Shown here piece by piece: positions 28,509 through 36,696 of a stretch of 64,000 nt of DNA. The translations under genes were made by a program, and so were the position numbers. The first letter of the stretch is position 1. Every line of letters starts with the position of its first letter. Origin of the DNA: Uliginosibacterium flavum (GTDB taxonomy: Bacteria > Pseudomonadota > Gammaproteobacteria > Burkholderiales > Rhodocyclaceae); NCBI RefSeq assembly GCF_040566545.1, contig NZ_JBEWZI010000007.1, positions 140,043 through 204,042 of the forward strand, written 5' to 3'. The notes beneath the pieces are model-generated. The model saw nothing but the letters and a program-made list of their open reading frames with translations. It did not search any database and was not told where the DNA came from.

Positions 28509-28840
28509 TCACGAATGACAGACCTAAGCGGCGTAGGTCCGCTTAGGTATTGAAGAAGATAGATCGGCGAAGCATAAGCACTGGCCGTTCTGGCCGACGA
28601 TGAGTCGGCAAAAGCTTTAAAGTCTGTCGCCCCCTATGTCTGTCCGAATCTCTGCGCCCGGAGCTCGGCATTGCTGCCGTTCAGCCCCTCTGAACTGAGT
28701 GACAGAGTTCGGATGAAAAATAGGCTTAACCGTCTCTTCAACCACAGCAACAACTACGCGACCTGAGATGCACGACCTGCACAGCCTTACGGATAGGCCG
28801 TCCCGTCTGCCGTTTCGCTGTCTTTGAACATCAATGTCGC
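28509..28840. other. Non-coding stretch inside the transposon-like end
   Basis: No gene supported in these 330 bases. At the right edge AATGTCGC (28833-28840) mirrors GCGACATT (28847-28854), which creates a small palindrome with the first tandem repeat. Confidence 0.5.
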
Positions 28841-28924
28841 CAGTAAGCGACATTGTTATTCAGTAAGCGACTTTGTTATCTAGTAAGCGACTTTGTTATT
28901 TACGCACATTATTGTCACGGAACA
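28841..28924. repeat. Tandem 20-bp repeats: probable Tn7-like right end (TnsB sites)
   Basis: Three head-to-tail units CAGTAAGCGAC(A/T)TTGTTAT(T/C) occupy 28841-28860, 28861-28880 and 28881-28900. A degenerate fourth follows. Read on the minus strand, a unit is ATAACAAAGTCGCTTACTG, very like the Tn7 site GACAATAAAGTCTTAAACTG. The outer edge reads TGTTCCGT then GACAATAATGTG. In Tn7 the edge is an 8-base TGTGGGCG then GACAATAAAGTC, so the spacing is the same. The glmS stop codon is only about 8 bases beyond. The Tn7 comparison is from memory. Confidence 0.7.
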
Positions 28925-28932
28925 AAGGACGC

Positions 28933-30783
28933 TCATTCCACCGTCACGCTCTTGGCCAGATTGCGCGGCTTGTCCACGTCGGTGCCGCGTGCGCAGGCGG
29001 TGTGGTAGGCCAGCAGTTGCAGCGGCACCACGTGCAGGATCGGTGACAGCGCGCCGTAGTGCTCCGGCATGCGGATCACGTGCACGCCCGGCTCGCTCTC
29101 GATGCGTGAATCGGCATCAGCGAACACGTACAGCTCGCCGCCGCGCGCCTTCACTTCCTGCATATTGCTTTTGAGTTTATCGACCAGCGCATCATTCGGC
29201 GCCACGGTCACCACGGGCATCTCACTGTCCACCAGCGCCAGCGGGCCGTGCTTGAGTTCGCCGGCCGGATAAGCCTCGGCGTGGATGTAGGAGATTTCCT
29301 TGAGCTTGAGCGCGCCTTCCAGCGCAATCGGGTAATGCAGGCCACGGCCCAGGAACAGCGCGTTCTGCTTCTTCGCGAAGTCCTGCGACCAGGCGATGAT
29401 CTGCGGCTCCAGCGCCAGCACGCCTTGCAGCGCGACCGGAAGGTGGCGCATCGCACGCAGGTACTCGGCTTCCTGCGCATCGCTGAGGCGCCCACGCGTC
29501 TGCGCAATCGCCAGGGTCAGCAGGAACAGGCCGGCCAGCTGGGTGCTGAAAGCCTTGGTCGAAGCCACGCCGATCTCGATGCCGGCGCGCGTGATGTAGG
29601 CCAGCTTGCATTCACGCACCATCGCGCTGGTGGCCACGTTGCAGATCGTCAGCGTGTGCTCCATGCCCAGGCTGCGCGCGTGTTTCAGTGCGGCCAGGGT
29701 GTCCGCCGTCTCGCCCGACTGGGTGATCGTTACCACCAGCGAACGCGGATTCGGCACGCTGTCGCGGTAACGGTATTCGCTGGCGATCTCCACCTGGGTG
29801 CTGATGCCGGCGATGGATTCCAGCCAGTATTTCGCCGTGCAGCCTGCGTAGTAACTGGTGCCGCAGGCGAGAATCAGCACCGAATCGATGTCCTTGAACA
29901 CCTTGTAGGCGCCGTCGCCGAACAGCTCGGGACTGATGCCTTCAACGCCTTGCAGCGTGTCGCCAATCGCGCGCGGTTGCTCGAAGATTTCCTTCTGCAT
30001 GAAGTGGCGATACGGGCCCAGCTCGGCCGCGCCGCTGTGCGCGTATACCGTGCGCACTTCGCGCTCCACGCGCTTGAAACTCAGTTGCGCCCCCTCGCCT
30101 TCGCGCGTCTCGATCCAGTATTTGCCGACCTGCAGGTCGACCATGTCGCCCTCTTCCAGATACACGATCTGGTTGGTCACGCCCGCCAGCGCCATCGCAT
30201 CGGAGGCGAGGAAATTTTCCCCTTCGCCCACACCCAAGATCAGCGGCGAACCGGCGCGCGCGCCCACCACGCGATGCGGCTCGTCGCGGCAGAACACGGC
30301 AATCGCATACGCACCCTTCAGCTGCACGATGGCGGTTTTCACGGCCGCGAACAAGTCGCCGTCGTAATGCAGATCGACCAAGTGAGCGATCACCTCGGTG
30401 TCGGTCTGGCTGGCAAATTCGTAGCCCTTGGCGCGCAGCTCGGCACGCAGCTCGTCGTGATTCTCGATGATGCCGTTGTGCACCAGCGCGATGCGCGCAT
30501 TCGCCAGGCTGGGCGAGAAATGCGGATGCGCGTTATGCACCGCCGGCACCCCGTGCGTGGCCCAGCGCGTGTGCGCAATCCCGGTGAAGCCGGCCACGCC
30601 ATCTTCCGCAATCAGCGCATCCAGCTCCGCCACGCGCGAAGTGGACCGCGCCCGGCGCAGCGCGCCATCCTGATGCACCGCCACGCCGCAGGAGTCGTAC
30701 CCCCTGTATTCGAGGCGCTTGAGGCCCTCAACGAGGATGGAAACGATGTTGCGCTGGGAAACGGCTGCGACGATGCCACACAT
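28933..30783 (-). CDS. glmS: Glutamine--fructose-6-phosphate aminotransferase
   Basis: 616 residues. The N-terminal class II glutaminase begins MCGIVAAVSQRN with the nucleophile Cys2, and has GIAHTRWATHG and HNGIIEN. Two SIS isomerase domains follow (ILACGTSYYAGCTAKYWLE, TQSGETADTLAAL, GRGLHYPIALEGALKLKEISYIHAEAYPAGELKHGPLAL). The C-terminus is NLAKSVTVE, identical to that of E. coli and the part recognised by TnsD in Tn7. It makes glucosamine-6-phosphate for the cell wall and LPS. The stop sits beside the tandem repeats at 28841-28924. Confidence 0.97.
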   Translation of the reverse strand: MCGIVAAVSQRNIVSILVEGLKRLEYRGYDSCGVAVHQDGALRRARSTSRVAELDALIAEDGVAGFTGIAHTRWATHGVPAVHNAHPHFSPSLANARIALVHNGIIENHDELRAELRAKGYEFASQTDTEVIAHLVDLHYDGDLFAAVKTAIVQLKGAYAIAVFCRDEPHRVVGARAGSPLILGVGEGENFLASDAMALAGVTNQIVYLEEGDMVDLQVGKYWIETREGEGAQLSFKRVEREVRTVYAHSGAAELGPYRHFMQKEIFEQPRAIGDTLQGVEGISPELFGDGAYKVFKDIDSVLILACGTSYYAGCTAKYWLESIAGISTQVEIASEYRYRDSVPNPRSLVVTITQSGETADTLAALKHARSLGMEHTLTICNVATSAMVRECKLAYITRAGIEIGVASTKAFSTQLAGLFLLTLAIAQTRGRLSDAQEAEYLRAMRHLPVALQGVLALEPQIIAWSQDFAKKQNALFLGRGLHYPIALEGALKLKEISYIHAEAYPAGELKHGPLALVDSEMPVVTVAPNDALVDKLKSNMQEVKARGGELYVFADADSRIESEPGVHVIRMPEHYGALSPILHVVPLQLLAYHTACARGTDVDKPRNLAKSVTVE

Positions 30784-31280
30784 GGTGGGTTCCAGTTCGG
30801 AAGGGTTGCGATGCCGGCCATGCTAGCGGGGGTCATTCAAAATATGCTTGCAAATAAGCCATCAATAAGACTATTTATTTCACAAGATAGACTCTGTGAA
30901 ATATAATTTCACACTCGCTGGCACAAAAGAAGCTCGGGCAGCACAGGACTTTCCAGCAACTACCTCAAGAGCCCCGCCCGGCCTTGCTCTTCAGGCAGGC
31001 CTCATGAAGAGGCATAGCCCGCGCGCTCGTCCGGACAGGCAAGGCCAAGACGTTTGCTGCAGGGGGCTTTGCGAAAAGGCCGGGATCACGGGCGGATCGC
31101 GCATTGCCCCGGTCATGCATCTGGCTTACATTGGGCTGGCGGCACAAAGCACGCCCGGCAGGCGCGGATTGATTCAAGCGGAAAAGTGAGGTTTTTCACA
31201 ATTCTGTTAGTGCAGCACAAACCGTAGCACAGTGCCGGAAACGCAAGCTGCAAGCCATTCTTCGCTGTAAGGCGGCGCCA
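30784..31280. other. Region upstream of glmS with a REP-like fragment (copy 4)
   Basis: No gene supported. It must hold the glmS promoter; AT-rich sequence lies at 30838-30910. At about 30963-31012 is a short copy of the dispersed palindrome: CAAGAGCCCCGCC and GCTCTTCAGGCAGGC, then ATGAAGAGG. Confidence 0.5.
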
Positions 31281-31338
31281 TGTTAGGGAGCACGCGCCGA
31301 TGTTATGCAGCAAAACTGCTTCCTATAACAAGTTAGGC
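31281..31338 (+). promoter_or_regulatory. Integron attI1-like recombination site
   Basis: The sequence contains GATGTTATGCAGCA, CCTATAACAAGTTAGGC and an upstream TGTTAGGGAGCA. From memory, attI1 of class 1 integrons reads TGTTATGGAGCA, GATGTTACGCAGCA and CCTAAAACAAAGTTAGGC in the same order and at nearly the same spacing. It ends in the core GTTAGGC (31332-31338), right where a cassette would join. No integrase gene is nearby. Confidence 0.55.
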
Positions 31339-31367
31339 ATCAGAAGTGTCAGCCTAGAGGGGCAACG

Positions 31368-32546
31368 ATGACCGAATCAAACATGCCCGATGGAATTCCT
31401 CTTGTAATGGCCGTTAGCGCACCGCTGAAGCTCATTGCGAAAGACGGACGCGACAGTTGGAAGCCTTCGTTGCAGGATATCAATCGGTCAACCTACGACT
31501 ACTTGAAGCTCAATCGTGCAAGTGGATTTATCGATGGCAACGTGGCGCCTTACATGATGCTCGTAGGCTTCGATGGCAGTTTGGCCATGCCTGCGTTGCC
31601 GGAGTTCTCGAATCCGGATGCCGCCCTAAAGATGTTCAATCGCGTATTTCTAGAGATGCTTCTTGGTGGCGTATACACGGAGGGGGCGCTGCCCGCTGAT
31701 ATTTGCACAGGATGGCTCTTTAATACCGGCTACATACGCATGCATGGTGGCACGAGCCGAACAACATCGCTGCATTTTTCGCTCCGAGATCGGAGTGCAA
31801 GTGTCAGCGACAACATCGTACTGCTCGATCAGAAGCCAATCACTCTTGCAAAGTTGCAAAAGGCTATTGCTCGCGGACGCGCGATACTTGATAAGTGTGA
31901 TCCCATCAGTCCTGAAATTGCATTGGCTGGTACAACGCACTACGTAGCTGGGGCACTGGCCGAGGCGCTAACCTGCATTTGGACCTCTATAGAGCAGATA
32001 ATTAGTCGAATATGGCGCGTCGAAGTCGAGTCAAAGGCTTCGGTTGACGCCATCCCCAATCGCAGCGGTTTTCTCAAGGACTATCGAGTATGGACAACCT
32101 CGGCCCGTATAGAACTGCTATTTCAGAAAGGGGTTGTCGAGGCAGGCACGTATAAATTGCTTAACGTTGCGCGTAAAGCCCGCAATGAGTTCATACACCG
32201 CGGATCGCAGCCAGACTTGCCGGATGCAACAGCGGCGCTCACCGGGATGTTCCAGCTTCTTTCTTCGTGCTCAAGCGACTACAAAAATACGTTGCTGCTC
32301 GACGAAACGTGTCGCCAAGTAATTGCTCGATGTATCCGGAGGCCCCGCACCGAGGAAAAACTGGAGCCGAGCTACTGGAGAGACATTGCTCGCCTGCCTG
32401 GCGAGCCTCAATTCAAAGGCAAATACAAGCCATTCGACTTGCAGTTGAAGCCGATATCAACGTTCGATCCGGCTTATGCGGCAAAGGCGGCACGCGCGAA
32501 ATCGGATGCGAACCAAGCCGAACAGACCGAGGCAGGCTCAAATTGA
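31368..32546 (+). CDS. Hypothetical protein of a probable integron gene cassette
   Basis: 392 residues with no domain I recognise. The last third is rich in Lys, Ala and Glu (FDPAYAAKAARAKSDANQAEQTEAGSN). The middle has a helical HEPN-like look: RGRAILDKCDPISPEIA, then LNVARKARNEFIHRGSQPD, which resembles the RxxxxH (R-N-x-x-x-H) motif of HEPN ribonuclease-fold proteins. That reading is tentative. GC is lower than in flanking genes. The gene lies 30 bases after an attI-like core and its stop is 28 bases before an attC-like hairpin, the standard single-ORF cassette layout. Confidence 0.6.
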   Translation: MTESNMPDGIPLVMAVSAPLKLIAKDGRDSWKPSLQDINRSTYDYLKLNRASGFIDGNVAPYMMLVGFDGSLAMPALPEFSNPDAALKMFNRVFLEMLLGGVYTEGALPADICTGWLFNTGYIRMHGGTSRTTSLHFSLRDRSASVSDNIVLLDQKPITLAKLQKAIARGRAILDKCDPISPEIALAGTTHYVAGALAEALTCIWTSIEQIISRIWRVEVESKASVDAIPNRSGFLKDYRVWTTSARIELLFQKGVVEAGTYKLLNVARKARNEFIHRGSQPDLPDATAALTGMFQLLSSCSSDYKNTLLLDETCRQVIARCIRRPRTEEKLEPSYWRDIARLPGEPQFKGKYKPFDLQLKPISTFDPAYAAKAARAKSDANQAEQTEAGSN

Positions 32547-32574
32547 TGCGCACAAGGGTTTGCACTGCACTGAT

Positions 32575-32640
32575 GCCTAACCCTGCGTTCGAGGCGACCT
32601 GCGCGAAAAGCCGCGCAGGCGCCTCAACTCCACGCTAGCC
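32575..32640 (+). repeat. attC-like site (59-base element)
   Basis: It starts with GCCTAAC (32575-32581), the R'' core. The centre folds as GAGGCG-a-CCTGCGCG / CCGCGCAGG-CGCCTC with one unpaired base, the extrahelical feature that sets attC strand choice. It ends in GCTAGCC (32634-32640), a degenerate form of GTTAGGC. About 66 bases in all. The poor right core suggests that it is old or inactive. Confidence 0.6.
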
Positions 32641-32677
32641 AATATCAAAACCCAGTCCGCATTTTGGGAGTAGTAAT

Positions 32678-33127
32678 ATGGAAGCCATCGAAAACCGCTC
32701 TGATTCAAGAAGCATCTTCATCGCAGCAAGCCCGGCGCAGGTCTTCGCTGCGATGAACGACCCGGCTCGGGTCGCCCGTTGGTGGGGGCCTGATGGCTTC
32801 AGGAACACCATTCATGAGTTCGACTTCCGAGCCGGCGGCATCTGGTTGCTCACCATGCACGGGCCCGATGGCAAGGATTATCCGAACGAGAGCCGCTTCA
32901 CGCGGATTGTGACCGATGAGCTTTTCGAGATCGAACACTTCTCTGGTCACCACTTCATTCTGTCCATCGAATTAAGGCCATTCGAGCAAGGTACGCAGAT
33001 TCACTGGCGTCAAACCTTTGATACGGCTGAGCACTACGCAGGAATCGCCCAGTTCGTTGCAAATGCCAATGCGCAGAACTTGCAGCGACTGGCGGCAGAA
33101 GTTTTGCACACAGGCAACGCCGCCTGA
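32678..33127 (+). CDS. SRPBCC / AHSA1-domain protein
   Basis: 149 residues of the START-like AHSA1 (Aha1 C-terminal) family. The N-terminal signature is IFIAASPAQVFAAMNDPARVARWWGPDGFRNT, then FDFRAGGIWLLTMHGPDG. These proteins form a ligand pocket, and functions vary. The ATG has GGGAG about 9 bases upstream. It follows the attC-like site by under 40 bases, so it could once have been the next cassette, but I see no clear attC after it. Confidence 0.85.
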   Translation: MEAIENRSDSRSIFIAASPAQVFAAMNDPARVARWWGPDGFRNTIHEFDFRAGGIWLLTMHGPDGKDYPNESRFTRIVTDELFEIEHFSGHHFILSIELRPFEQGTQIHWRQTFDTAEHYAGIAQFVANANAQNLQRLAAEVLHTGNAA

Positions 33128-33340
33128 CCGTGAAACAACCAAGCTCAAGCCAGGTGGAGCGGGTCATTGACCCGCGCGGGCAAGCCTCCGCTCCGGCATG
33201 CTGGCGTTACGCGCGATGAAACAGGACCAGGTCTTGTCTTTTGCCGGCCCCAGCCGTCCGTGCGGCCTGCAAGCGCCCAGCTCGCAGAAAAATGAATGTT
33301 TTACCCCGCCGCCTCGCGGCAATCATTGAGATCAGACAGT

Positions 33341-34027
33341 ATGGACAAGGCAGTCATCATCGTTGCAGGCACGGGCAAGCTAGCCCGGGAACTCTTGGGC
33401 GCTTTGCCGGGCGCATTAGCGTCCGCCGAGGTGATTGCCTGGGCGGATGCGGGCAAGGACGCAGGCAGCGCCATCGTCGTGCATGCCGGCTCGGGCCGGG
33501 AACTGGAAGAGATCATCTGCTACTGCCAGACAACGAAATCGACGCTGGTGGAGCTGGCTACGGGGTCTGAAATCGAGCAGCGCGGCTTCGACTTCCCGGT
33601 GGTGCTGTGCCCCAACACCAATATCCTGATGCTCAAGTTCATGGCGATGCTGGCGGCGAGCGGGTCACTGTTCAGGAATTACCAAGTAAGCATTACCGAA
33701 TCACATCAGGCTGAAAAATCATCGGTGCCCGGCACCGCAGTCGCGTTGGCGCAATCGCTGGGCGTGCCAAGCGAAGCGATCCGTTCCATCCGGGACCCGC
33801 AAGCGCAGCAGGACGACCTGAAAATCCCCGCCGAATACCTTGCGCGGCATGCTTTCCACCGCATCGAGATTGAAGATCAGGTGGGCCGCGTCGTGCTGGA
33901 AACCAGCGTATTCGGCCCGGCGCCCTACGCGGAAGGTTTGGCACAGATCATTGCCGCGATTCGATCCCACACGCTTGAGAATCGGCGCTACAGCGTGATG
34001 GAGTTTATTGAGAATGGCTGGGTTTAG
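33341..34027 (+). CDS. Dihydrodipicolinate-reductase-like protein
   Basis: 228 residues with a Rossmann start (AVIIVAGTGKLARELLGALPG) and a C-terminal part like DapB: ITESHQAEKSSVPGTAVALAQSLG matches the E-x-H-H-x-x-K-x-D-x-P-S-G-T-A region. It is shorter than DapB and the second His is replaced by Gln, so it may be a DapB-family paralogue and not the lysine enzyme. The start at 33341 (MDKAVII) is chosen over an ATG 45 bases upstream. Confidence 0.7.
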   Translation: MDKAVIIVAGTGKLARELLGALPGALASAEVIAWADAGKDAGSAIVVHAGSGRELEEIICYCQTTKSTLVELATGSEIEQRGFDFPVVLCPNTNILMLKFMAMLAASGSLFRNYQVSITESHQAEKSSVPGTAVALAQSLGVPSEAIRSIRDPQAQQDDLKIPAEYLARHAFHRIEIEDQVGRVVLETSVFGPAPYAEGLAQIIAAIRSHTLENRRYSVMEFIENGWV

Positions 34028-34105
34028 CCGGCAGGCAGGCGGTGCACATGCGCGTCAAACCCTCCTCGACCTGATTTCGCCAACTAACTGCTACAAGGAG
34101 CACAG

Positions 34106-34513
34106 ATGATTGATCACACCGGCATCAACGTCAGCGACCTCGCCGCCAGCAAGGCGTTCTATCAAACAGCCCTCGCCCCGCTCGGATACACCATCAAGCT
34201 TGAATTGAAAAATGCGGCGGGGTTTGGCGAAAAGGATGGAGGCGATCCCGGCGGTGATTTCTGGCTTTCGTCTGGCACGCCATTCACGCCAAGAAGCCAT
34301 ATTGCCTTCCATGCAAAGAGCGAGGCAGACGTGATTGCCTTCCATGAGGCCGCATTGAAAGCAGGCGCGAAAGACAACGGCGCTCCGGGCCTGCGCCCGC
34401 ATTATCACAAGAGCTATTACGCGGCTTTCGTCTACGACCTGGATGGATACAACATAGAAGCGGTTTGCCACGGAAATAGTCAGGCTCCGTCCATCACGCC
34501 CGACGTGGTTTAG
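34106..34513 (+). CDS. VOC-family (glyoxalase-like) protein
   Basis: 135 residues: MIDHTGINVSDLAASKAFYQTALAPLGY at the start, HIAFHAKSEADV in the middle and YYAAFVYDLDGYNIEAVCHG at the end. These are the paired beta-alpha-beta-beta-beta modules and metal-ligand positions (His4, Glu near the end) of the vicinal oxygen chelate family. Substrate unknown. A CAAGGAG ribosome-binding site precedes the ATG. Confidence 0.88.
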   Translation: MIDHTGINVSDLAASKAFYQTALAPLGYTIKLELKNAAGFGEKDGGDPGGDFWLSSGTPFTPRSHIAFHAKSEADVIAFHEAALKAGAKDNGAPGLRPHYHKSYYAAFVYDLDGYNIEAVCHGNSQAPSITPDVV

Positions 34514-34614
34514 AAATGCTGCGCAAGCATTCAACGCGGGTGGTGGCTTCGCCTAACCGCCCTTGACTCAGCAATTCGTTCGTCATCCATGAACCCCAAA
34601 CCATCAAACCCAAA

Positions 34615-34962
34615 ATGCCCCGCCTGAAATCGAAAAACGGCCCCTTCTGTTTCTGGGACGGCGAGACGCTGGTGCTCAACATCCTCGGCACGCCGCGCGC
34701 CAAGACCGATGCGATCGGCAAGGGCAAAGGCCATCAGCTATGCGTCAGCGTTACGGCCACGCCCGTGGCAGGGCGGGCGACCGACCACATGCTGCGCTTT
34801 CTGGCGCCGGAGTTCGGGGTGGAGCCGAAAGACATCGAGGTGGTGTTTGGCCGCTTCAATATCAATAAGCAACTACGCATCGCCTCACCCAAGCGCCTGC
34901 CCGCCGTTGTCAGCAAGGCGCTGGCACGGCAGGCAGGTGATGCGGAGGAGCCGGCGTTATGA
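34615..34962 (+). CDS. DUF167 / YggU-family protein
   Basis: 115 residues. LVLNILGTPRAKTDAIGK, CVSVTATPVAGRATDHMLRFLAPEFGV and VVFGRFNINKQLRI follow the DUF167 pattern, where the usual PGA..N is KD.AI and the usual SR..K is FN.NK. Function unknown in the family. Possibly starts at this ATG; no strong ribosome-binding site is visible. Confidence 0.75.
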   Translation: MPRLKSKNGPFCFWDGETLVLNILGTPRAKTDAIGKGKGHQLCVSVTATPVAGRATDHMLRFLAPEFGVEPKDIEVVFGRFNINKQLRIASPKRLPAVVSKALARQAGDAEEPAL

Positions 34963-34992
34963 AAGAGGGGGCGGCTGTCGCCTCGCCCAAGC

Positions 34993-35095
34993 CACCCCGC
35001 GAAAGCTGCGCGCAGAAAGGATCTACAGGCAGTCAGGCCGAAGAGCTGCTTGCATGAGGGCTGTGCAGGCATAGAGCCTGAAGACGCCCGCCACG
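34993..35095. repeat. REP-like palindrome family, degenerate (copy 5)
   Basis: It shows GGATCTACAGGCAG, then GGCCGAAGAGCTGC, GCCTGAAGACGCCCGCC and GAGCGGCTCTCCAG. These are broken pieces of the GCCTGAAGAGCCGC palindrome. They lie after the DUF167 gene and before an Lrp gene. Confidence 0.5.
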
Positions 35096-35165
35096 AGCGG
35101 CTCTCCAGCCACTCAGTCCTCGGTACTCAGAACTCGGCACTTTTTTAACTCAGAACCCAGCACTT

Positions 35166-35639
35166 GTGAAACAAATGGACCCCACCGACCTCCGCATCCT
35201 CGCCCTGCTGCAGACCGACGCGTCACTTTCCAATCAGGATCTGGCGGCGCGCGTGCATGTATCGCCGGCGACCTGCCTGCGCCGGGTGAAACGTCTGACC
35301 GACGCGGGCATCATCGAGCGCCGGGTGGCGATCCTGTCGCCCGAGAAAATCGGCGCGGGGCTGACGGCGATCATCGAGGTGACGCTGGATCAGCAGGCCA
35401 GCGAACGCCTGGCAGCCTTCGAGGCGCGCGCGGCGGGCGATGCGGCTGTGCAGCAGTGCTACCGGGTGTCATCCGGGCCGGATTTCGTGCTGATCCTGCA
35501 GGTGGCAGACATGGATGCGTATAACCAGACGGCGCAGCGTCTGTTCGCGGCGGACGCGAATGTACGTAACGTGCGGGCGTTCTTCTCTGTGCATCGGGCG
35601 AAATTCGGTACGCAGATCGTGCTGCCGGCGCCGACTTGA
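35166..35639 (+). CDS. Lrp/AsnC-family transcriptional regulator
   Basis: 157 residues. An N-terminal winged helix (DLRILALLQTDASLSNQDLAARVHVSPATCLRRVKRLTDAGIIERR) is followed by a RAM (AsnC_trans_reg) domain: IIEVTLDQQASERLAAFEARA, CYRVSSGPDFVLILQVADMDAY, and RAFFSVHRAKFGTQIVLP. It is probably an amino-acid-responsive regulator. The start is GTG at 35166 or ATG at 35175; neither has a good ribosome-binding site. Confidence 0.87.
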   Translation: MKQMDPTDLRILALLQTDASLSNQDLAARVHVSPATCLRRVKRLTDAGIIERRVAILSPEKIGAGLTAIIEVTLDQQASERLAAFEARAAGDAAVQQCYRVSSGPDFVLILQVADMDAYNQTAQRLFAADANVRNVRAFFSVHRAKFGTQIVLPAPT

Positions 35640-35742
35640 GGCTCTGAGCGCGCTATTCACGCGTTGCAATCAGGGTGGCATGTTTTTCGGTCACAAAATA
35701 CAATCGTCAACTTCCTGAATTAACCACCCACCGGGGCGCGCC

Positions 35743-36561
35743 ATGGAACCGCAATACCGCATCGTGTTCAGCGGAGAAATTCGCGAGGGCCTGAGCCCAA
35801 CCAAGGTGCGGGCGAATGTGGCTGCGCGCCTGAGCGTGGGCGCACAGCAGATCGAGCGGATATTTTCCGGCAAGCCGGTGGTACTGAAAAATGGCGTGTC
35901 CGAAGCTGCGGGGATCGCCTACGGCGAACGCCTGAGCAGGCTGGGCATGATCGTGAGCATGGAGGCGATGCCCGGATCGACGCCGCCTGCCGCGATTGAG
36001 CCGCCGCAGGAGGAAGCGCCGGAAGCCGCGCCGGTGCCGGCTTCGACGCCCTTCCCGACCCTGGATTCCGAGCCGCAAGCCGAGCCCGTGACCACGGCAC
36101 CCGAAGCCGCCCCGTCAGCGGCCGCCGCAGCCATCGCGCCTCCCGCGCCGAAGAAGCCGATCCGCAGTAACGCGGACGAGGCCTGGCTGAGCAGCTCCAG
36201 TTTCGCCAATCTGGCACGCACGCATCTGAATCTGGCGCGCGCCGAGGCGCTGCTGAACGGTTCGGAATACACCGGCAGCATCATTACGCCGCCCGAGGAA
36301 CGCCCCTGGCCGCCGCTGGAAACGGAAGCGCCGCCCACGCAGGTTGAGGCGCTGGTCGAAACTGACAGTGCGCCAGAAGCCGAGGCGCCCGCAGTCGAGC
36401 CTCCGGCTCCAGAACCGGTTGCGAGCAGCTTCGTGATCATTCCGGGCACGGGGCAGGAAAACTCGCTGGTGCTGAGTGGATCTTTCCTGTGCAGCGAATG
36501 CGGCACCACACATCAAGTGCACGCCAACATCCAGATCCAGCTGACGAAGCTTCCGGATTGA
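35743..36561 (+). CDS. Paralogous family protein 1 (N-terminal RIVF-GEIREGL domain, CxxC-H C-terminus)
   Basis: 272 residues. Residues 1-75 (YRIVFSGEIREGLSP, ERIFSGKPVVLKNG, LSRLGMIVSMEAM) form a small alpha/beta domain shared with the next two genes. A long Pro/Ala/Glu-rich linker follows. In it sits FANLARTHLNLARAEALLNG, a motif also present in both paralogues. The C-terminus has FLCSECGTTHQVHANIQIQL, a CxxC-x3-H half zinc knuckle also found in paralogue 2. No signal peptide. I do not recognise a named function. Confidence 0.7.
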   Translation: MEPQYRIVFSGEIREGLSPTKVRANVAARLSVGAQQIERIFSGKPVVLKNGVSEAAGIAYGERLSRLGMIVSMEAMPGSTPPAAIEPPQEEAPEAAPVPASTPFPTLDSEPQAEPVTTAPEAAPSAAAAAIAPPAPKKPIRSNADEAWLSSSSFANLARTHLNLARAEALLNGSEYTGSIITPPEERPWPPLETEAPPTQVEALVETDSAPEAEAPAVEPPAPEPVASSFVIIPGTGQENSLVLSGSFLCSECGTTHQVHANIQIQLTKLPD

Positions 36562-36696
36562 GTCCGGGCCAAGCGCCGCACGCCGGGCGGCCGGCCGATG
36601 CCGGCCCCGCCAAGTAGATTGTTGTCTCCCAAAAGAAATCGTGGTCGGTTAATCTCCGGCTGCGATTGCCACGCATGCGTCAAACAAGGGAGCGAC

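Larger units (their letters stand above)
18700..28924. mobile_element. Decayed genomic island at attTn7, probable Tn7-like remnant
   Basis: The stretch between malQ and the 3' end of glmS has lower and uneven GC. It holds only accessory genes and broken fragments, including a minus-strand TnsB-type transposase piece. It ends 3' of glmS in three 20-base tandem repeats that resemble TnsB sites. Tn7 family elements insert just past glmS with the right end next to it and tns genes read away from it, which matches this orientation. The left end was not found and tnsA, tnsC and tnsD are absent. Left border and single-origin status are inferred; several insertions may be stacked. Confidence 0.55.

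Noticed and set aside
28841..28900. CRISPR array
   Set aside because: The three 20-base units are contiguous with no spacers, and there are no cas genes. The Tn7-like end fits better.
30784..30900. glmS ribozyme in the glmS leader
   Set aside because: That ribozyme is a feature of Firmicutes and relatives; I see no matching conserved core here.
29248..30906. 552-residue open frame antisense to glmS
   Set aside because: Shadow of a GC-rich real gene: glmS on the other strand is complete with all family motifs, and the antisense translation has no domain.
33128..33230. Second attC site after the AHSA1-domain gene
   Set aside because: A GCCTGACC start and a GCGTTACGC end are faintly similar, but the cores do not match and no attC-type stem forms.
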